64,000 nt of DNA from Ancylobacter koreensis (lineage in GTDB: Bacteria; Pseudomonadota; Alphaproteobacteria; Rhizobiales; Xanthobacteraceae): assembly GCF_023016525.1 (NCBI RefSeq), contig NZ_JALKCG010000001.1, positions 62,001 to 126,000 on the forward strand, in the 5' to 3' direction. The notes beneath the pieces are model-generated. The model saw only the letters and a list, made by a program, of their open reading frames with translations, was not told where the DNA came from and did not search any database. Below, piece after piece: positions 1 through 8,249 of the stretch (positions are counted from its first letter, which is position 1; each line of letters starts with the position of its first letter). Position numbers and translations under genes: made by a program.

Positions 1-1
1 C

Positions 2-364
2 CGGATCGTCGAACGCCGTACCGGCCTCTACGCGCTCTATCGCAATCTGCTGCCCGACTTCGTGTTTCAGGAACTGACCGGCCTGCGAACCGCCCATCAG
101 TTCGTGCCGGCCCTGCTGCCCGAGGGCGCTCCTGTTTGCCGTGCCGATTTCGTCCAGCGCATGAAATCGCTCGGCGTGGGGCTCGGCACCTATTTCAGCC
201 CTCATCTCGCCGAACAGCCCTATTTCCGGGAGATCTCGCTCGTGGACCAACTTGCTGTCACCGAACGGCTCGCCTCACGTATTGTCGCCCTTCCGCTGTA
301 CGATGAGATGGAAGAGGCGGAACTCAGATATGTCTGCGAGGCGGCGGCGGGCTGCCTGCACTGA
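2..364 (+). CDS. DegT/DnrJ/EryC1/StrS-type aminotransferase, C-terminal fragment
   Basis: The last 120 codons of a gene that begins before the window; the frame starting at base 2 runs without a break to a TGA at 362-364. What remains resembles the C-terminal domain of PLP-dependent sugar aminotransferases that make amino-sugars for surface glycans: HLAEQPYFRE matches the family's His-x-Gln-Pro-x-Tyr/Phe-Arg stretch, and VTERLASRIVALPLYDEM matches the usual end of these proteins. The catalytic lysine would lie upstream and is not visible, so activity cannot be judged. The NeuD/PglD-like acyltransferase 41 bases downstream is a typical partner, since such enzymes acylate the amino group that the aminotransferase installs. 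The family call is good; the exact sugar substrate is unknown. Confidence 0.8.
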   Translation, partial: RIVERRTGLYALYRNLLPDFVFQELTGLRTAHQFVPALLPEGAPVCRADFVQRMKSLGVGLGTYFSPHLAEQPYFREISLVDQLAVTERLASRIVALPLYDEMEEAELRYVCEAAAGCLH

Positions 365-405
365 GATCCTGGATTCGGTGAGCGGGGCCGGACCGGCGCC
401 GGAGC

Positions 406-1110
406 GTGAGCGACAAGTCGATGCTGGGCCGGGACGAACTCCAGCTTCCTCGGGAAGCGACACTGTACGGCGCGGGGGGCCATGCCCGGGAACTGCGCTT
501 CGAGCTTGAGGCGGACGGTGTGAACGTCCGTGCCTTCGTCGACGACTTCGCCTCCGGACGGCAGATCGACGGCCTGCCGGTCCTGTCCTTCGAGGATGCC
601 GCCGTCCGGCTCCGCGACAGCGACTGGTTCATCGCCGTCGGCGGGATCGCCGCGCGGATGACGCTCGCCGCGAAGGTTGCGGCCGCAGGCCTGCCGCTCG
701 GGCGCTTCGTCAGCCGCGCCGCGCGCATGCTGCCTTCGGCCCGCGTCGGCATCGGGGTCCAGGTCTTTCACGGAGCGGTGCTCTCGGCCTCGGCGCAGCT
801 CGGTGATTTCAGCCTGGTGAACTTCGGCTGCGTGCTCTCCCATGACGTGCATGTCGGCGCCTATGCCACGATCTGCCCGGGTGTTCATGTCGCCGGCCAT
901 GTCGTGATCGGCGAGCGCGTATGGATCGGCGTCGGTGCGTCCATCCGTAACGGCAGCCCCGGCAAGCCGCTGATCATCGGCGACGACGCCTTCGTCGCGG
1001 CAGGGGCCTGCGTGGTCGGCGATGTGGCGGCTCGCGCCACTGTGGCCGGCGTCCCGGCGCGGCCCTTCTCACCGGCGGCGCCGGGCGAACGGGGCGGCTC
1101 CGGCACATGA
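406..1110 (+). CDS. NeuD/PglD-like sugar O/N-acyltransferase
   Basis: A 234-residue protein with a GTG start. The N-terminal quarter is a small nucleotide-sugar-binding fold with YGAGGHA at about residues 21-27, the hallmark of NeuD/PglD proteins. From about residue 100 to 220 the sequence runs in hexapeptide steps (for example VGIGVQVFHGAVL, then VGAYATICPGVHV), which form the left-handed beta helix of acetyltransferases. Its length is close to the roughly 200-220 residues usual for the family. It sits between an aminotransferase fragment and a glycosyltransferase whose ATG overlaps its stop codon (ATGA at 1107-1110), so the three are probably co-transcribed. Likely role: acetylating an amino-sugar precursor in the cytoplasm for a surface glycan. 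The acyl donor and sugar are inferred from the family only. Confidence 0.85.
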   Translation: MSDKSMLGRDELQLPREATLYGAGGHARELRFELEADGVNVRAFVDDFASGRQIDGLPVLSFEDAAVRLRDSDWFIAVGGIAARMTLAAKVAAAGLPLGRFVSRAARMLPSARVGIGVQVFHGAVLSASAQLGDFSLVNFGCVLSHDVHVGAYATICPGVHVAGHVVIGERVWIGVGASIRNGSPGKPLIIGDDAFVAAGACVVGDVAARATVAGVPARPFSPAAPGERGGSGT

Positions 1111-2138
1111 GGAAACCGCGGGTTTCCGTCGTCATGCCGTCCTACCGGCATGAGGCGTACATCGCCGAGGCGATCGGCTCGGTCCTCGGCCAGTCCGTCC
1201 GCGATATCGAGTTGATCGTGATCGACGATGCTTCGCCGGACGGCTCGAACGCCGTAATCGGCCGTTTCGACGATCCGCGGCTGGTCCACATCCCGCTCAC
1301 GAGCAACGTCGGCGCCAGCGCAGCGATGAACGTCGGGTTGCGGCGGGCGCGCGCGCCGTTCATCGCCGTGTGCAATTCCGACGACGCCTGGGAGCCGGAC
1401 AAGCTGGAACGCCAGCTCGCCATTCTCGACCGGTCGCCCGAAATCGCCGCCGTCTTCACCGACGTGTCCTGGGTCGATGCCGCCGGCGCACCCATGGACC
1501 GTGCCGTGCCCGGCGCGCTCGGGAATTTCGCGTGGGAAAACGGCACCCGGCATGTGTGGCTGAAGCGGCTGGCGGAGGAAGGAAACTGCCTGTGCCACCC
1601 CTCCGTCCTGCTCCGGCGCGAGGTCTATGAGAGTTGCGGAGCCTATGACGACTATCTGCGCCAGCTGCCCGACTATGACATGTGGCTGCGTCTGCTGCAG
1701 AAGCACGAGATACACGTCCTCGCCGACCGGCTGGTACGGTTTCGCGTCCATGACCGCAACACATCGGGCGGAGCCTCCGAGGTGCGGCGGCGCGACGCGC
1801 GCGAGGGCTTGTTCATCCTTCGAAGGTTCTTCGAGGAGATCGACGCAGGAGATTTCGCGGCCGCCTTTCTCGGCGGCGAGTTGTCCGGTGCGGCGACCGC
1901 TGCATCCCCAGACCCGCGCGAGCTCCTGCGCTACCTCCTTGCGCATGAGGGGCACCGTCGCGGCCTTTTCAGAGAGATCGCGCTCGAAGCGATATTTCGG
2001 GCGCCGCCCGACATTCGACAGGACGCGATGTCCGTCGCGGCCTTCCAGCGGGCGATGGGCGATGCCATGCCGCGCCCGGACCGCAAGCGCGGCCTGATGT
2101 CACGTCTCTATGGGGTTTTCGCTTCTCTCGGACGATAG
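1107..2138 (+). CDS. family 2 glycosyltransferase
   Basis: A 343-residue GT-A type glycosyltransferase that overlaps the preceding gene by four bases. The N-terminus has the standard GT2 opening (VSVVMPSYRHEAYI, residues 6-19), the nucleotide-binding IDDASPDGS at about 39-47 and a metal-binding SDD at 91-93 in the place of the DxD motif. The region around LPDYDMWLR is the usual acceptor-side motif. No membrane segment is obvious, so it probably works at the inner face of the cytoplasmic membrane, adding a sugar to a lipid-linked glycan. The acceptor and sugar cannot be read from the sequence. Confidence 0.88.
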   Translation: MRKPRVSVVMPSYRHEAYIAEAIGSVLGQSVRDIELIVIDDASPDGSNAVIGRFDDPRLVHIPLTSNVGASAAMNVGLRRARAPFIAVCNSDDAWEPDKLERQLAILDRSPEIAAVFTDVSWVDAAGAPMDRAVPGALGNFAWENGTRHVWLKRLAEEGNCLCHPSVLLRREVYESCGAYDDYLRQLPDYDMWLRLLQKHEIHVLADRLVRFRVHDRNTSGGASEVRRRDAREGLFILRRFFEEIDAGDFAAAFLGGELSGAATAASPDPRELLRYLLAHEGHRRGLFREIALEAIFRAPPDIRQDAMSVAAFQRAMGDAMPRPDRKRGLMSRLYGVFASLGR

Positions 2139-2165
2139 CCGGGACTGACGGGATGCCGCGCCACG

Positions 2166-2185
2166 CCTCACCTCGCCTCGCCTCG
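2166..2185 (+). repeat. pentanucleotide tract CCTCA(CCTCG)x3
   Basis: Four consecutive five-base units (one CCTCA and three CCTCG) in the 75-base gap before the 961-codon gene. The tract ends 28 bases before that ATG, whose likely Shine-Dalgarno sequence is GGAG at about 2206-2209. It is short, so slippage is possible but not demonstrated. Confidence 0.55.
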
Positions 2186-2213
2186 CCGAACCACTCACCC
2201 TTGCCGGAGCACC

Positions 2214-5099
2214 ATGACCGATATCCGCAAGCTGGCCGATCTGCTCTTCTCAATTCCCGTCGACATGGGAGGCGGAAGCGCGCTCGACAAGATTTACGTC
2301 ATGGCCGGGCTTGCCGGCCGCCTCGGCCTGAAGAGTTATGTCGAGATCGGCGTCTATCGCGGGCGCAGCCTGCTTCCCATGGCGTTGTCCTTCGCGGCGC
2401 GAGGCGGCCGCAGCTACGGCATCGACCCCTATCTGCGCTCGGCTGCCTATGAGCAGGACATTCCGCCAGCGCAGTTCGACGCCGTGACGGCTTTCATCGA
2501 GGCCACCGACTACGACGCCGTGCATGACGAATTCCTGCGGCGGCGCGACGAGGTGAAGCTGGCCTCCTCCTGCGAGCTGCTTCGCGAGACATCCGCGCGG
2601 GCGGGCGGTCTTCTGCGCGCGCGCGGCATCCTCGCGGACATGGTTCATATCGACGGAAACCACGACCGCGCTCACGCACTCGCCGACGTCATGAACTACA
2701 TCGGGATCATGACCGATGGCGCGATACTGGTTCTGGACGATATCGATTGGCCGTCTGTCGGCGATGCTCTTTCCTATGCCAAGGAAAGGATGTCGCTGGT
2801 CTTCGAGACCGCCACCTATGCTGTTTTTATCGGCTCGAGCGACGGCGCCCTCATTCGCGACCTCGGCGCGTTCTGCCGGTCTCTGGAACGGCACGCGCAG
2901 CGCTTCCTCGACACAGAGCCCGCGCCGAGGGTGTCGGTGTCGATCATCACCTACAATCAGGAACGCTATATCGGGCAGGCCATCGAGAGCGCCCTGTCGC
3001 AGAAGACGGATTTCGACGTCGAGCTGGTGGTCGGGGAGGATTGCTCCAGCGATGCCACGCTGGCGATCTGCCGGGACTATCGCGACCGCTACCCCGACCG
3101 CATCCATCTGGTCGAGCGCCCCGGCAACCTGGGGGCGGTCGCCAACTATCTCGAAACCTACAAGGATTGCCGTGGGGAATACGTCGCCTTCCTGGAGGGC
3201 GACGATTTCTGGACCGACCCGCTCAAGCTCCAGAAGCAGGTCGACTTCCTCGACGCCCACCGCGATTATGCGATCTGCTTCCACAACGTCCTGCTGGTCG
3301 ACGACGCCGGGCGGCCGATCCGGCCCCTGTTCAGCACGCTGCCCGACACCAGCACGGCCGCCGACCTCTGCGAGGGCGACTACATCTCGACGCCGTCTTG
3401 CATGGTCCGCAACCGCCTCGTCGAAGAGATTCCGGCATGGATGTACACCCTTCCGGGTTGCGACTGGCCCTTCGACATACTGAATGCCGAGCATGGGAAG
3501 ATAAAGTTCATCGACCAGACCATGGCTGCCTATCGGCTGCATGGGAGCTCGATATGGTCCAGCCGTCCCGCTTATGAAAGGTTCGCGGCCGCCATCACAA
3601 TCGGCATGCGGCTCGATCGCTTTTTCGGCTTTCGCTATCGTGACCGTTTCGCGCGCTATATCGAATCCAATCGGCGGGCCCTGACGGCGGAGATGGACGC
3701 GCGTCGCCGCAGCGCCGGGCCGCAGCCGGAGCGGAATCGCGCGCTCCCGGCCCAGCCCCTGCCGGTTGTCGAGCAAGCCGAAGTAGAGATGCCACCAGCA
3801 AGGGCGCCGACGAAGCGGCGGGGAAGGGTCTCGACCGCCCGCAAGAAGCTCCAGCGGCACTGGCGGCGCCTGTTCGCAAGGCCCGCGCACATTGAACCGG
3901 TCGCACCTCCCGACGAGCCGCTGCCCCGTTCCGATCCTCCCGAGCCTTCATCGCCGCTGGACCTCATCGTCCTCGACGATGCCTTCCCGCACCCGCATTC
4001 CGGTTTCCGACTGGAGGAACTCGACACCTATCTGGCGATGTTCGAGCGCATGCGGGTGTTCACCACGGGGCGCGCTTTTTCCTTCTTCAAGGATCCGCGT
4101 GACGTTCGCGAGGTCATCGCCGAGCATGATGAGCGGGCGCCCGCCCTCCTCGGCCGCACCCTTCCCTTTGCCGATCTCCCGCCGACCATCACGGCGCGGT
4201 GCGGCTATGCTGTATTCGCGGGAAATGCCTGGGAGAACGTGGCCTATTTGGAGGCCAGCAACATTCCCTTCGTGTTCACGCTCTATCCGGGAGGCTCGTT
4301 CTACATCCATGACCCGGCGTCCGACGAACGCCTGCGCCGTGTCTTCGGCAGCCCGATGTTCCGAAAAGTGATCGTGACGCAGAAGCTCACATTCGACTAT
4401 ATTATCGATCAGGGGTTCTGCGAGAAAGAAGACATAGAATTCATATACGGGGTAGTGACCCCTACGGAAACTCTTGTAGCGTCATCTGCTCCGCATATTT
4501 ATTACAAGAATGGAAAGGAGCGGCTGGACATCTGTTTTACGGCGCATAAATACACGTCGGACGGGCACGACAAGGGCTACGACATCTTCCTGGACGTAGC
4601 ACGCATGCTCGCGGCCCGCTTCGAGGACTGCCACTTCCACGTCGTCGGCGGCTTCGGCGAAGACGACCTCTCCATCGCCGGGCTGGAGCGGCGTATCAGC
4701 TTCTACGGCCTGCGCGATCAGGAATGGCTGCGCGATTTCTATCGGGACAAAGACCTGATCCTGCTGTGCAACATTCCCTTCGTCATCAGCCCCGGCGCCT
4801 TCGACGGGTTTCCCACCGCCTGCGGATCGGACGCGATGCTGAACGAGGTGGCGCTCTTCTGCACCGATCCGCTAAACCTCAATTGCGCCTTCGTCGACGG
4901 ACGCGACATCGTGATCGTTCCCTACGACGTCGATGCGATCGTCGAAAAGCTGAGCTGGTACAGGGAACACCCCCACGAACTGGCCGAGCTGGCGCGCAAT
5001 GGCCGCAAGCAGGCGGCGCGTGCCTACAGCTTCGAGGCGCAATTGGCCCCCCGCCTGGCAGTGCTGCGCAATCAGATCGAATCGTCCGCACGCGAATAA
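2214..5099 (+). CDS. three-domain glycan enzyme: methyltransferase-like, GT2 and GT-B glycosyltransferase
   Basis: A 961-residue protein with three recognisable parts. Residues about 25-225 look like a class I SAM-methyltransferase fold of the Methyltransf_24 kind: VEIGVYRG (43-50), GID (69-71), HIDGNH (145-150), LVLDDIDW (172-179). Residues about 239-480 are a GT2 domain with VSVSIITYNQERYI, VGEDCSSD (273-280) and LEGDDFW (327-333). After an Arg/Pro-rich linker of about 90 residues, residues about 590-955 look like a GT-B (GT4-like) domain with KGYDIFLDVARML and FDGFPTACGSDAML. Such multi-domain proteins occur in clusters for O-antigen, capsule or flagellar glycans. It is the last gene of the local glycan set. 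The base composition drops locally around 4370-4560, which may mark recombination in the third domain. Domain calls are good; products and order of action are unknown. Confidence 0.82.
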   Translation: MTDIRKLADLLFSIPVDMGGGSALDKIYVMAGLAGRLGLKSYVEIGVYRGRSLLPMALSFAARGGRSYGIDPYLRSAAYEQDIPPAQFDAVTAFIEATDYDAVHDEFLRRRDEVKLASSCELLRETSARAGGLLRARGILADMVHIDGNHDRAHALADVMNYIGIMTDGAILVLDDIDWPSVGDALSYAKERMSLVFETATYAVFIGSSDGALIRDLGAFCRSLERHAQRFLDTEPAPRVSVSIITYNQERYIGQAIESALSQKTDFDVELVVGEDCSSDATLAICRDYRDRYPDRIHLVERPGNLGAVANYLETYKDCRGEYVAFLEGDDFWTDPLKLQKQVDFLDAHRDYAICFHNVLLVDDAGRPIRPLFSTLPDTSTAADLCEGDYISTPSCMVRNRLVEEIPAWMYTLPGCDWPFDILNAEHGKIKFIDQTMAAYRLHGSSIWSSRPAYERFAAAITIGMRLDRFFGFRYRDRFARYIESNRRALTAEMDARRRSAGPQPERNRALPAQPLPVVEQAEVEMPPARAPTKRRGRVSTARKKLQRHWRRLFARPAHIEPVAPPDEPLPRSDPPEPSSPLDLIVLDDAFPHPHSGFRLEELDTYLAMFERMRVFTTGRAFSFFKDPRDVREVIAEHDERAPALLGRTLPFADLPPTITARCGYAVFAGNAWENVAYLEASNIPFVFTLYPGGSFYIHDPASDERLRRVFGSPMFRKVIVTQKLTFDYIIDQGFCEKEDIEFIYGVVTPTETLVASSAPHIYYKNGKERLDICFTAHKYTSDGHDKGYDIFLDVARMLAARFEDCHFHVVGGFGEDDLSIAGLERRISFYGLRDQEWLRDFYRDKDLILLCNIPFVISPGAFDGFPTACGSDAMLNEVALFCTDPLNLNCAFVDGRDIVIVPYDVDAIVEKLSWYREHPHELAELARNGRKQAARAYSFEAQLAPRLAVLRNQIESSARE

Positions 5100-5147
5100 A
5101 AATCGTCCTGCGACGAGCCATCCTCTCCCGCGAGGACGTCCGCACAT

Positions 5148-5168
5148 TGCACGCAGTCGTGCATACGA
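5148..5168. promoter_or_regulatory. candidate operator upstream of the polyamine-type importer
   Basis: The 244-base gap before the binding-protein gene holds a perfect inverted repeat TGCACG-N4-CGTGCA (5148-5163) that runs into GTGCATACGA (5159-5168). The same ten bases GTGCATACGA recur at 9894-9903, just upstream of the GntR regulator gene of this cluster. That shared motif makes it a reasonable operator for that regulator. This is inference from position and repetition. Confidence 0.45.
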
Positions 5169-5296
5169 TTTAACCCTTTCAGACATTTTCCGTGCAGGTG
5201 GCGCCGAGCGCCAAAAGCAGCCGCGTCACGCAACTCCTTGAATCGACTGAGCTTGAGTCTGCCCAGACGAATGGCACGCCACTTGCTTCATAAATC

Positions 5297-5315
5297 GCAT
5301 GCACTTGATGCATGC
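5297..5315. promoter_or_regulatory. perfect palindrome GCATGCA-N5-TGCATGC before the binding-protein gene
   Basis: Seven-base arms separated by CTTGA, ending 28 bases before the preferred ATG at 5344. The palindrome covers an upstream in-frame ATG at 5299, which has no Shine-Dalgarno sequence, so the ATG is more likely part of an operator than a start codon. A near-identical 19-base copy lies inside the gene at 5640-5658. Confidence 0.5.
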
Positions 5316-5343
5316 AAAAAATCCAGAAGCAGGAACAGACCCG

Positions 5344-6474
5344 ATGCGCACATCCTTCGTTTCGGGCGACATCAGTCGCCGCTCCTTCCTCAAGGCCGGC
5401 GCCGCCGCCGGCGCGCTCGCCGCCGCCTCGCGCTGGTCCCCGGCGCAGGCCGACGATCCCAAGGTGCTGAACTATCTCTCCTGGCCCGGCAATGCCGATC
5501 CCTATCTCGTCGAGCAGTTCGAGAAGGAGAACGGCGTCAAGATCCGCATCAAGGAATATGTCGGCGGCGACCAGATGCTCGCCGTCATCAACCAGTCGCC
5601 GCCGGGCTCCTTCGATGTGGTTCTCGCCGACGCCGAGTACATGCACTTGTTGCATGCAGCCGACTTTATCGAAGAGCTCGATCCGGCGGATTACCCCCTC
5701 AAGGATTTCTGGCCCGAGTTCCAGAAGTTTCCGCTGCACTGGTTCGACGGCAAGCTCTACGGCGTGATGACCGATTTCGGCTATCTCGGCCTGTCCTACA
5801 ACACGAAGGAGTTCACGCCGAAGGAGGTCGCCTCCTACGCCGCGATGTGGAGCGACAAGGCCAAGGGCAAGGTCGGCTTCTTCGACTGGTATCTGCCTTC
5901 TATCGGCTCGATCAGCCTCGCCAATGGCAACCGTCCGCCCTTCGACATCGACGAAGCGCATTTCGAGGCGGTGAAGGAGAAGCTGTTCTCGCTGAAGCCG
6001 CAGGCTTCCGGCTTCTACACCATTGCCGACATCTTCTCCTCGCTCACCAATGGCCGCGCCCAGCTTGTGCCCGGCATCGGCGAATGGATCACGCTCGGCC
6101 TGCGCACGAACGGCGTGCCGGTGGACACCATCATCCCCGAGGAAGGCGGCCTGCAGTGGACGGAATCGCTGTCCATCGTGAAGGGCACGCCCAAGCGCGA
6201 CCTCGCCCGCCAGTTCATCCAGTACACCACCTCGCCCGAGGGACAGGTGAAGATGGCGACCAAGGTCGACAACAAGAAGTCGATCCCCTCCATCGCCGGC
6301 TGGAAGCTGCTCAACGAGACCATGCCGAAGGAGGCCGAGATCCTGCGCATGACGCTGACCGGCCCGAACGTGATGGACGAGTACAAGGCCAAGAAGATCC
6401 AGTTCCGCCAGCTGCCCAAGCAGCAGGAAATCGCCGACTGGAACGACGCCTGGAGCGAGTTCAAGAGCCTCTGA
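5344..6474 (+). CDS. ABC transporter substrate-binding protein, polyamine (PotD) type, Tat-exported
   Basis: A 376-residue periplasmic binding protein. It opens with a twin-arginine signal (SRRSFLKAG followed by an Ala-rich stretch ending near AQA), so it is exported folded. The mature part has the family-1/8 binding-protein look of PotD-like proteins (VLNYLSWPGNADPYLVEQFE, then FDVVLADAEYMHLL). I chose the ATG at 5344 because AGGAA at 5331-5335 is well placed before it; an in-frame ATG at 5299 lies inside a palindrome and lacks a Shine-Dalgarno sequence. It is followed after 26 bases by two permeases and an ATPase. The ligand is unknown: the neighbouring deaminase suggests a nitrogen compound rather than necessarily a polyamine, which is inference. 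Confidence 0.9.
   Translation: MRTSFVSGDISRRSFLKAGAAAGALAAASRWSPAQADDPKVLNYLSWPGNADPYLVEQFEKENGVKIRIKEYVGGDQMLAVINQSPPGSFDVVLADAEYMHLLHAADFIEELDPADYPLKDFWPEFQKFPLHWFDGKLYGVMTDFGYLGLSYNTKEFTPKEVASYAAMWSDKAKGKVGFFDWYLPSIGSISLANGNRPPFDIDEAHFEAVKEKLFSLKPQASGFYTIADIFSSLTNGRAQLVPGIGEWITLGLRTNGVPVDTIIPEEGGLQWTESLSIVKGTPKRDLARQFIQYTTSPEGQVKMATKVDNKKSIPSIAGWKLLNETMPKEAEILRMTLTGPNVMDEYKAKKIQFRQLPKQQEIADWNDAWSEFKSL
5640..5658. repeat. intragenic copy of the 19-base operator-like element
   Basis: CATGCACTTGTTGCATGCA inside the binding-protein gene matches the upstream element at 5298-5316 at 18 of 19 bases. Both copies fall in the same reading frame (Met-His-Leu-Met/Leu-His-Ala). The spacing of 342 bases would suit DNA looping by a dimeric repressor, but coincidence through a shared peptide is also possible. 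Confidence 0.45.
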
Positions 6475-6500
6475 TCCAACGCGAACAAAGGGGTTTCGCC

Positions 6501-7430
6501 ATGACGGCCGCCTCTGTGACGACGCGTGCCAGCGCCTCCCGGCGCTGGTTCCGGCTGCCGAGGCCGCGCATTGCCGGATCGTCCGGCGTGCTGCCCAGCC
6601 TGCTCGGCATTCCCGTGGTGCTCTGGCAGGCGGTGTTCTTCGCGGCGCCGCTGATCTTTCTTGTCGTGGTGACGTTCTGGCAGGTGAAGTCGTTCCGGCT
6701 GGAACCGGCCTTCGTGGTGGACAACTGGACGCGCATCCTGTTCTCGGCAACGTTCCAACGCGCGCTGGTGCACACCTTCCTGGTGGCGGGCACGACGACG
6801 GTGCTCGCCGTCGCCATCGCCTTTCCCGCCGCCTACACCATCGCCTTCCGCCTGGGTGCACGGGCGCGGGACCTCGCCGTCGCCTTCCTCGTGGTGCCGG
6901 TGTTCTCCAGCTACATGCTGCGCATCTATGCGTGGCAGATCGTGCTGAGCCCGGAGGGCATCACCAACGCCCTGCTCGGCGGGATCGGCATCGGCCCGCT
7001 GCCGCTGCTCGGCGGGGCGTTCTCGCTGCAGGTCGGGCTGTTGACGCTGACCCTGCCGATCGCGGTCCTGATCCTCGTCTTCGCCATGGCCGGGATCGAC
7101 CGGACGCTGATCGAAGCGGCGGAAAATCTCGGCTGCCGCCGCGCGCGGGTGATCGCCCATGTGATCATTCCCTCGCTGCGCCCGGCCATCGCGCTGACCG
7201 CGACCACCAGCTTCCTGCTGGCTTTCGGCGACTATATCAGCCCGCTCTTCATGACCGGCTCCAAGCCGCCGACCCTCTCCATCCTGATCGTCGACACGGT
7301 GAAGTCCGGCTCGCAATGGCCGCGCGCCTCGGTGATCGGCGTCTCAATGCTGGTGATGCTGGCGCTGGTCCTTAGCCTCGGCCAGTACCTGTCGCGCGGC
7401 CGCACGGGACGGAAGGAGGCGGCACGATGA
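6501..7430 (+). CDS. ABC transporter permease, PotB type
   Basis: A 309-residue inner-membrane permease. The start is the ATG at 6501; the open frame continues upstream but only as a shadow of the previous gene. Several hydrophobic helices are visible from about residue 45 (VVLWQAVFFAAPLIFLVVV) to the end. The EAA loop that contacts the ATPase reads EAAENLGCRRARVIAHVIIP. The gene starts 26 bases after the binding-protein gene and overlaps the second permease by four bases (ATGA at 7427). Role: first half of the channel of a polyamine-type importer. Confidence 0.92.
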   Translation: MTAASVTTRASASRRWFRLPRPRIAGSSGVLPSLLGIPVVLWQAVFFAAPLIFLVVVTFWQVKSFRLEPAFVVDNWTRILFSATFQRALVHTFLVAGTTTVLAVAIAFPAAYTIAFRLGARARDLAVAFLVVPVFSSYMLRIYAWQIVLSPEGITNALLGGIGIGPLPLLGGAFSLQVGLLTLTLPIAVLILVFAMAGIDRTLIEAAENLGCRRARVIAHVIIPSLRPAIALTATTSFLLAFGDYISPLFMTGSKPPTLSILIVDTVKSGSQWPRASVIGVSMLVMLALVLSLGQYLSRGRTGRKEAAR

Positions 7431-8248
7431 ACCGCAGCCTCGCCACCCGCCTGTCGCGCCTCGCCCAGTACGGCTTTCTCGGCCTGCTGTTCGCCTTCAT
7501 CGCCACGCCGATGCTGGTCATCGTCGTGTTCTCCTTCGACGCCAATCGCTTCCCGACCATCCCCTGGGGCGGCTTCAGCCTCGAATGGCACCGCGCGATC
7601 CTCGACGACCCGATGATCCGCGATGCTTTCCTCAACAGCATAAAGGTCGGATTCGGGACGGCCGTGCTCTCCACCGCGCTCGGCTTCGCGGCGGCCTATA
7701 TCGATTTCCGCTACCGCTTCCGGCTCAAGCTGCCCTTCGTGCTGCTGGTGGCGGTGCCGCCTGCGGTGCCGGCGACCATCCTCGGCATGGCGATGCTGGC
7801 GTTCCTGTCGCGCATCGGCCTGTTCGGCCGGCTGGAGACGGTGATGGCCTGCCATGTCGCCATCGCCACCTCTTTCTCCATGGCGATCATCCGGCTGCGG
7901 CTCAACGATCTCAGCCGCGATCTCGAACCGGCGGCCTGGAACCTCGGTGCCTCGCCGGCAGCGGCGCTGGTGCATGTCGTTCTGCCGTTCTGCAAGCCGG
8001 CGCTCATCGCCTCGTTCTTCCTGTCGGCGGCGGTGTCGTTCGACGAGTTCCTCATCGCCTGGTTCGTCGGCGGCGTGCACGAGACGCTGCCGGTGCGCAT
8101 CCTCAATCTGCTGCAGGGACAGGTGAACCCGAAGATCAACGCCATCGGCGCCGTGGTGCTGGTGGTCAGCATCGCGCTGGTGCTGATCGCACAGCGCTTC
8201 ACCGGCGTGCGCGCCGGCCGTCGTCCCAGCCCCGATCCCGGAGAGTGA
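7427..8248 (+). CDS. ABC transporter permease, PotC type
   Basis: A 273-residue permease with about six membrane helices (for example YGFLGLLFAFIATPMLVIVV near the start). Its EAA-like loop, EPAAWNLGASPAAALVHVVL, is the contact point for the ATPase. It overlaps the preceding permease by four bases and is followed after one base by the ATPase gene, so translation is probably coupled across the operon. It pairs with the PotB-type protein to form the channel. The assignment to the second-permease class rests on length and the typical FSFDANRFPTIPWGGFSLEW start. Confidence 0.92.
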   Translation: MNRSLATRLSRLAQYGFLGLLFAFIATPMLVIVVFSFDANRFPTIPWGGFSLEWHRAILDDPMIRDAFLNSIKVGFGTAVLSTALGFAAAYIDFRYRFRLKLPFVLLVAVPPAVPATILGMAMLAFLSRIGLFGRLETVMACHVAIATSFSMAIIRLRLNDLSRDLEPAAWNLGASPAAALVHVVLPFCKPALIASFFLSAAVSFDEFLIAWFVGGVHETLPVRILNLLQGQVNPKINAIGAVVLVVSIALVLIAQRFTGVRAGRRPSPDPGE

Positions 8249-8249
8249 C

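Noticed and set aside
5104-5138. CGTCCT/AGGACG stem after the glycan fusion gene as a terminator
   Set aside because: Only six pairs around a 23-base loop and no T-run.
5299-5343. Earlier ATG for the polyamine-type binding protein
   Set aside because: It sits inside a perfect palindrome and lacks a Shine-Dalgarno sequence, whereas ATG 5344 has AGGAA well placed and gives a normal Tat signal.
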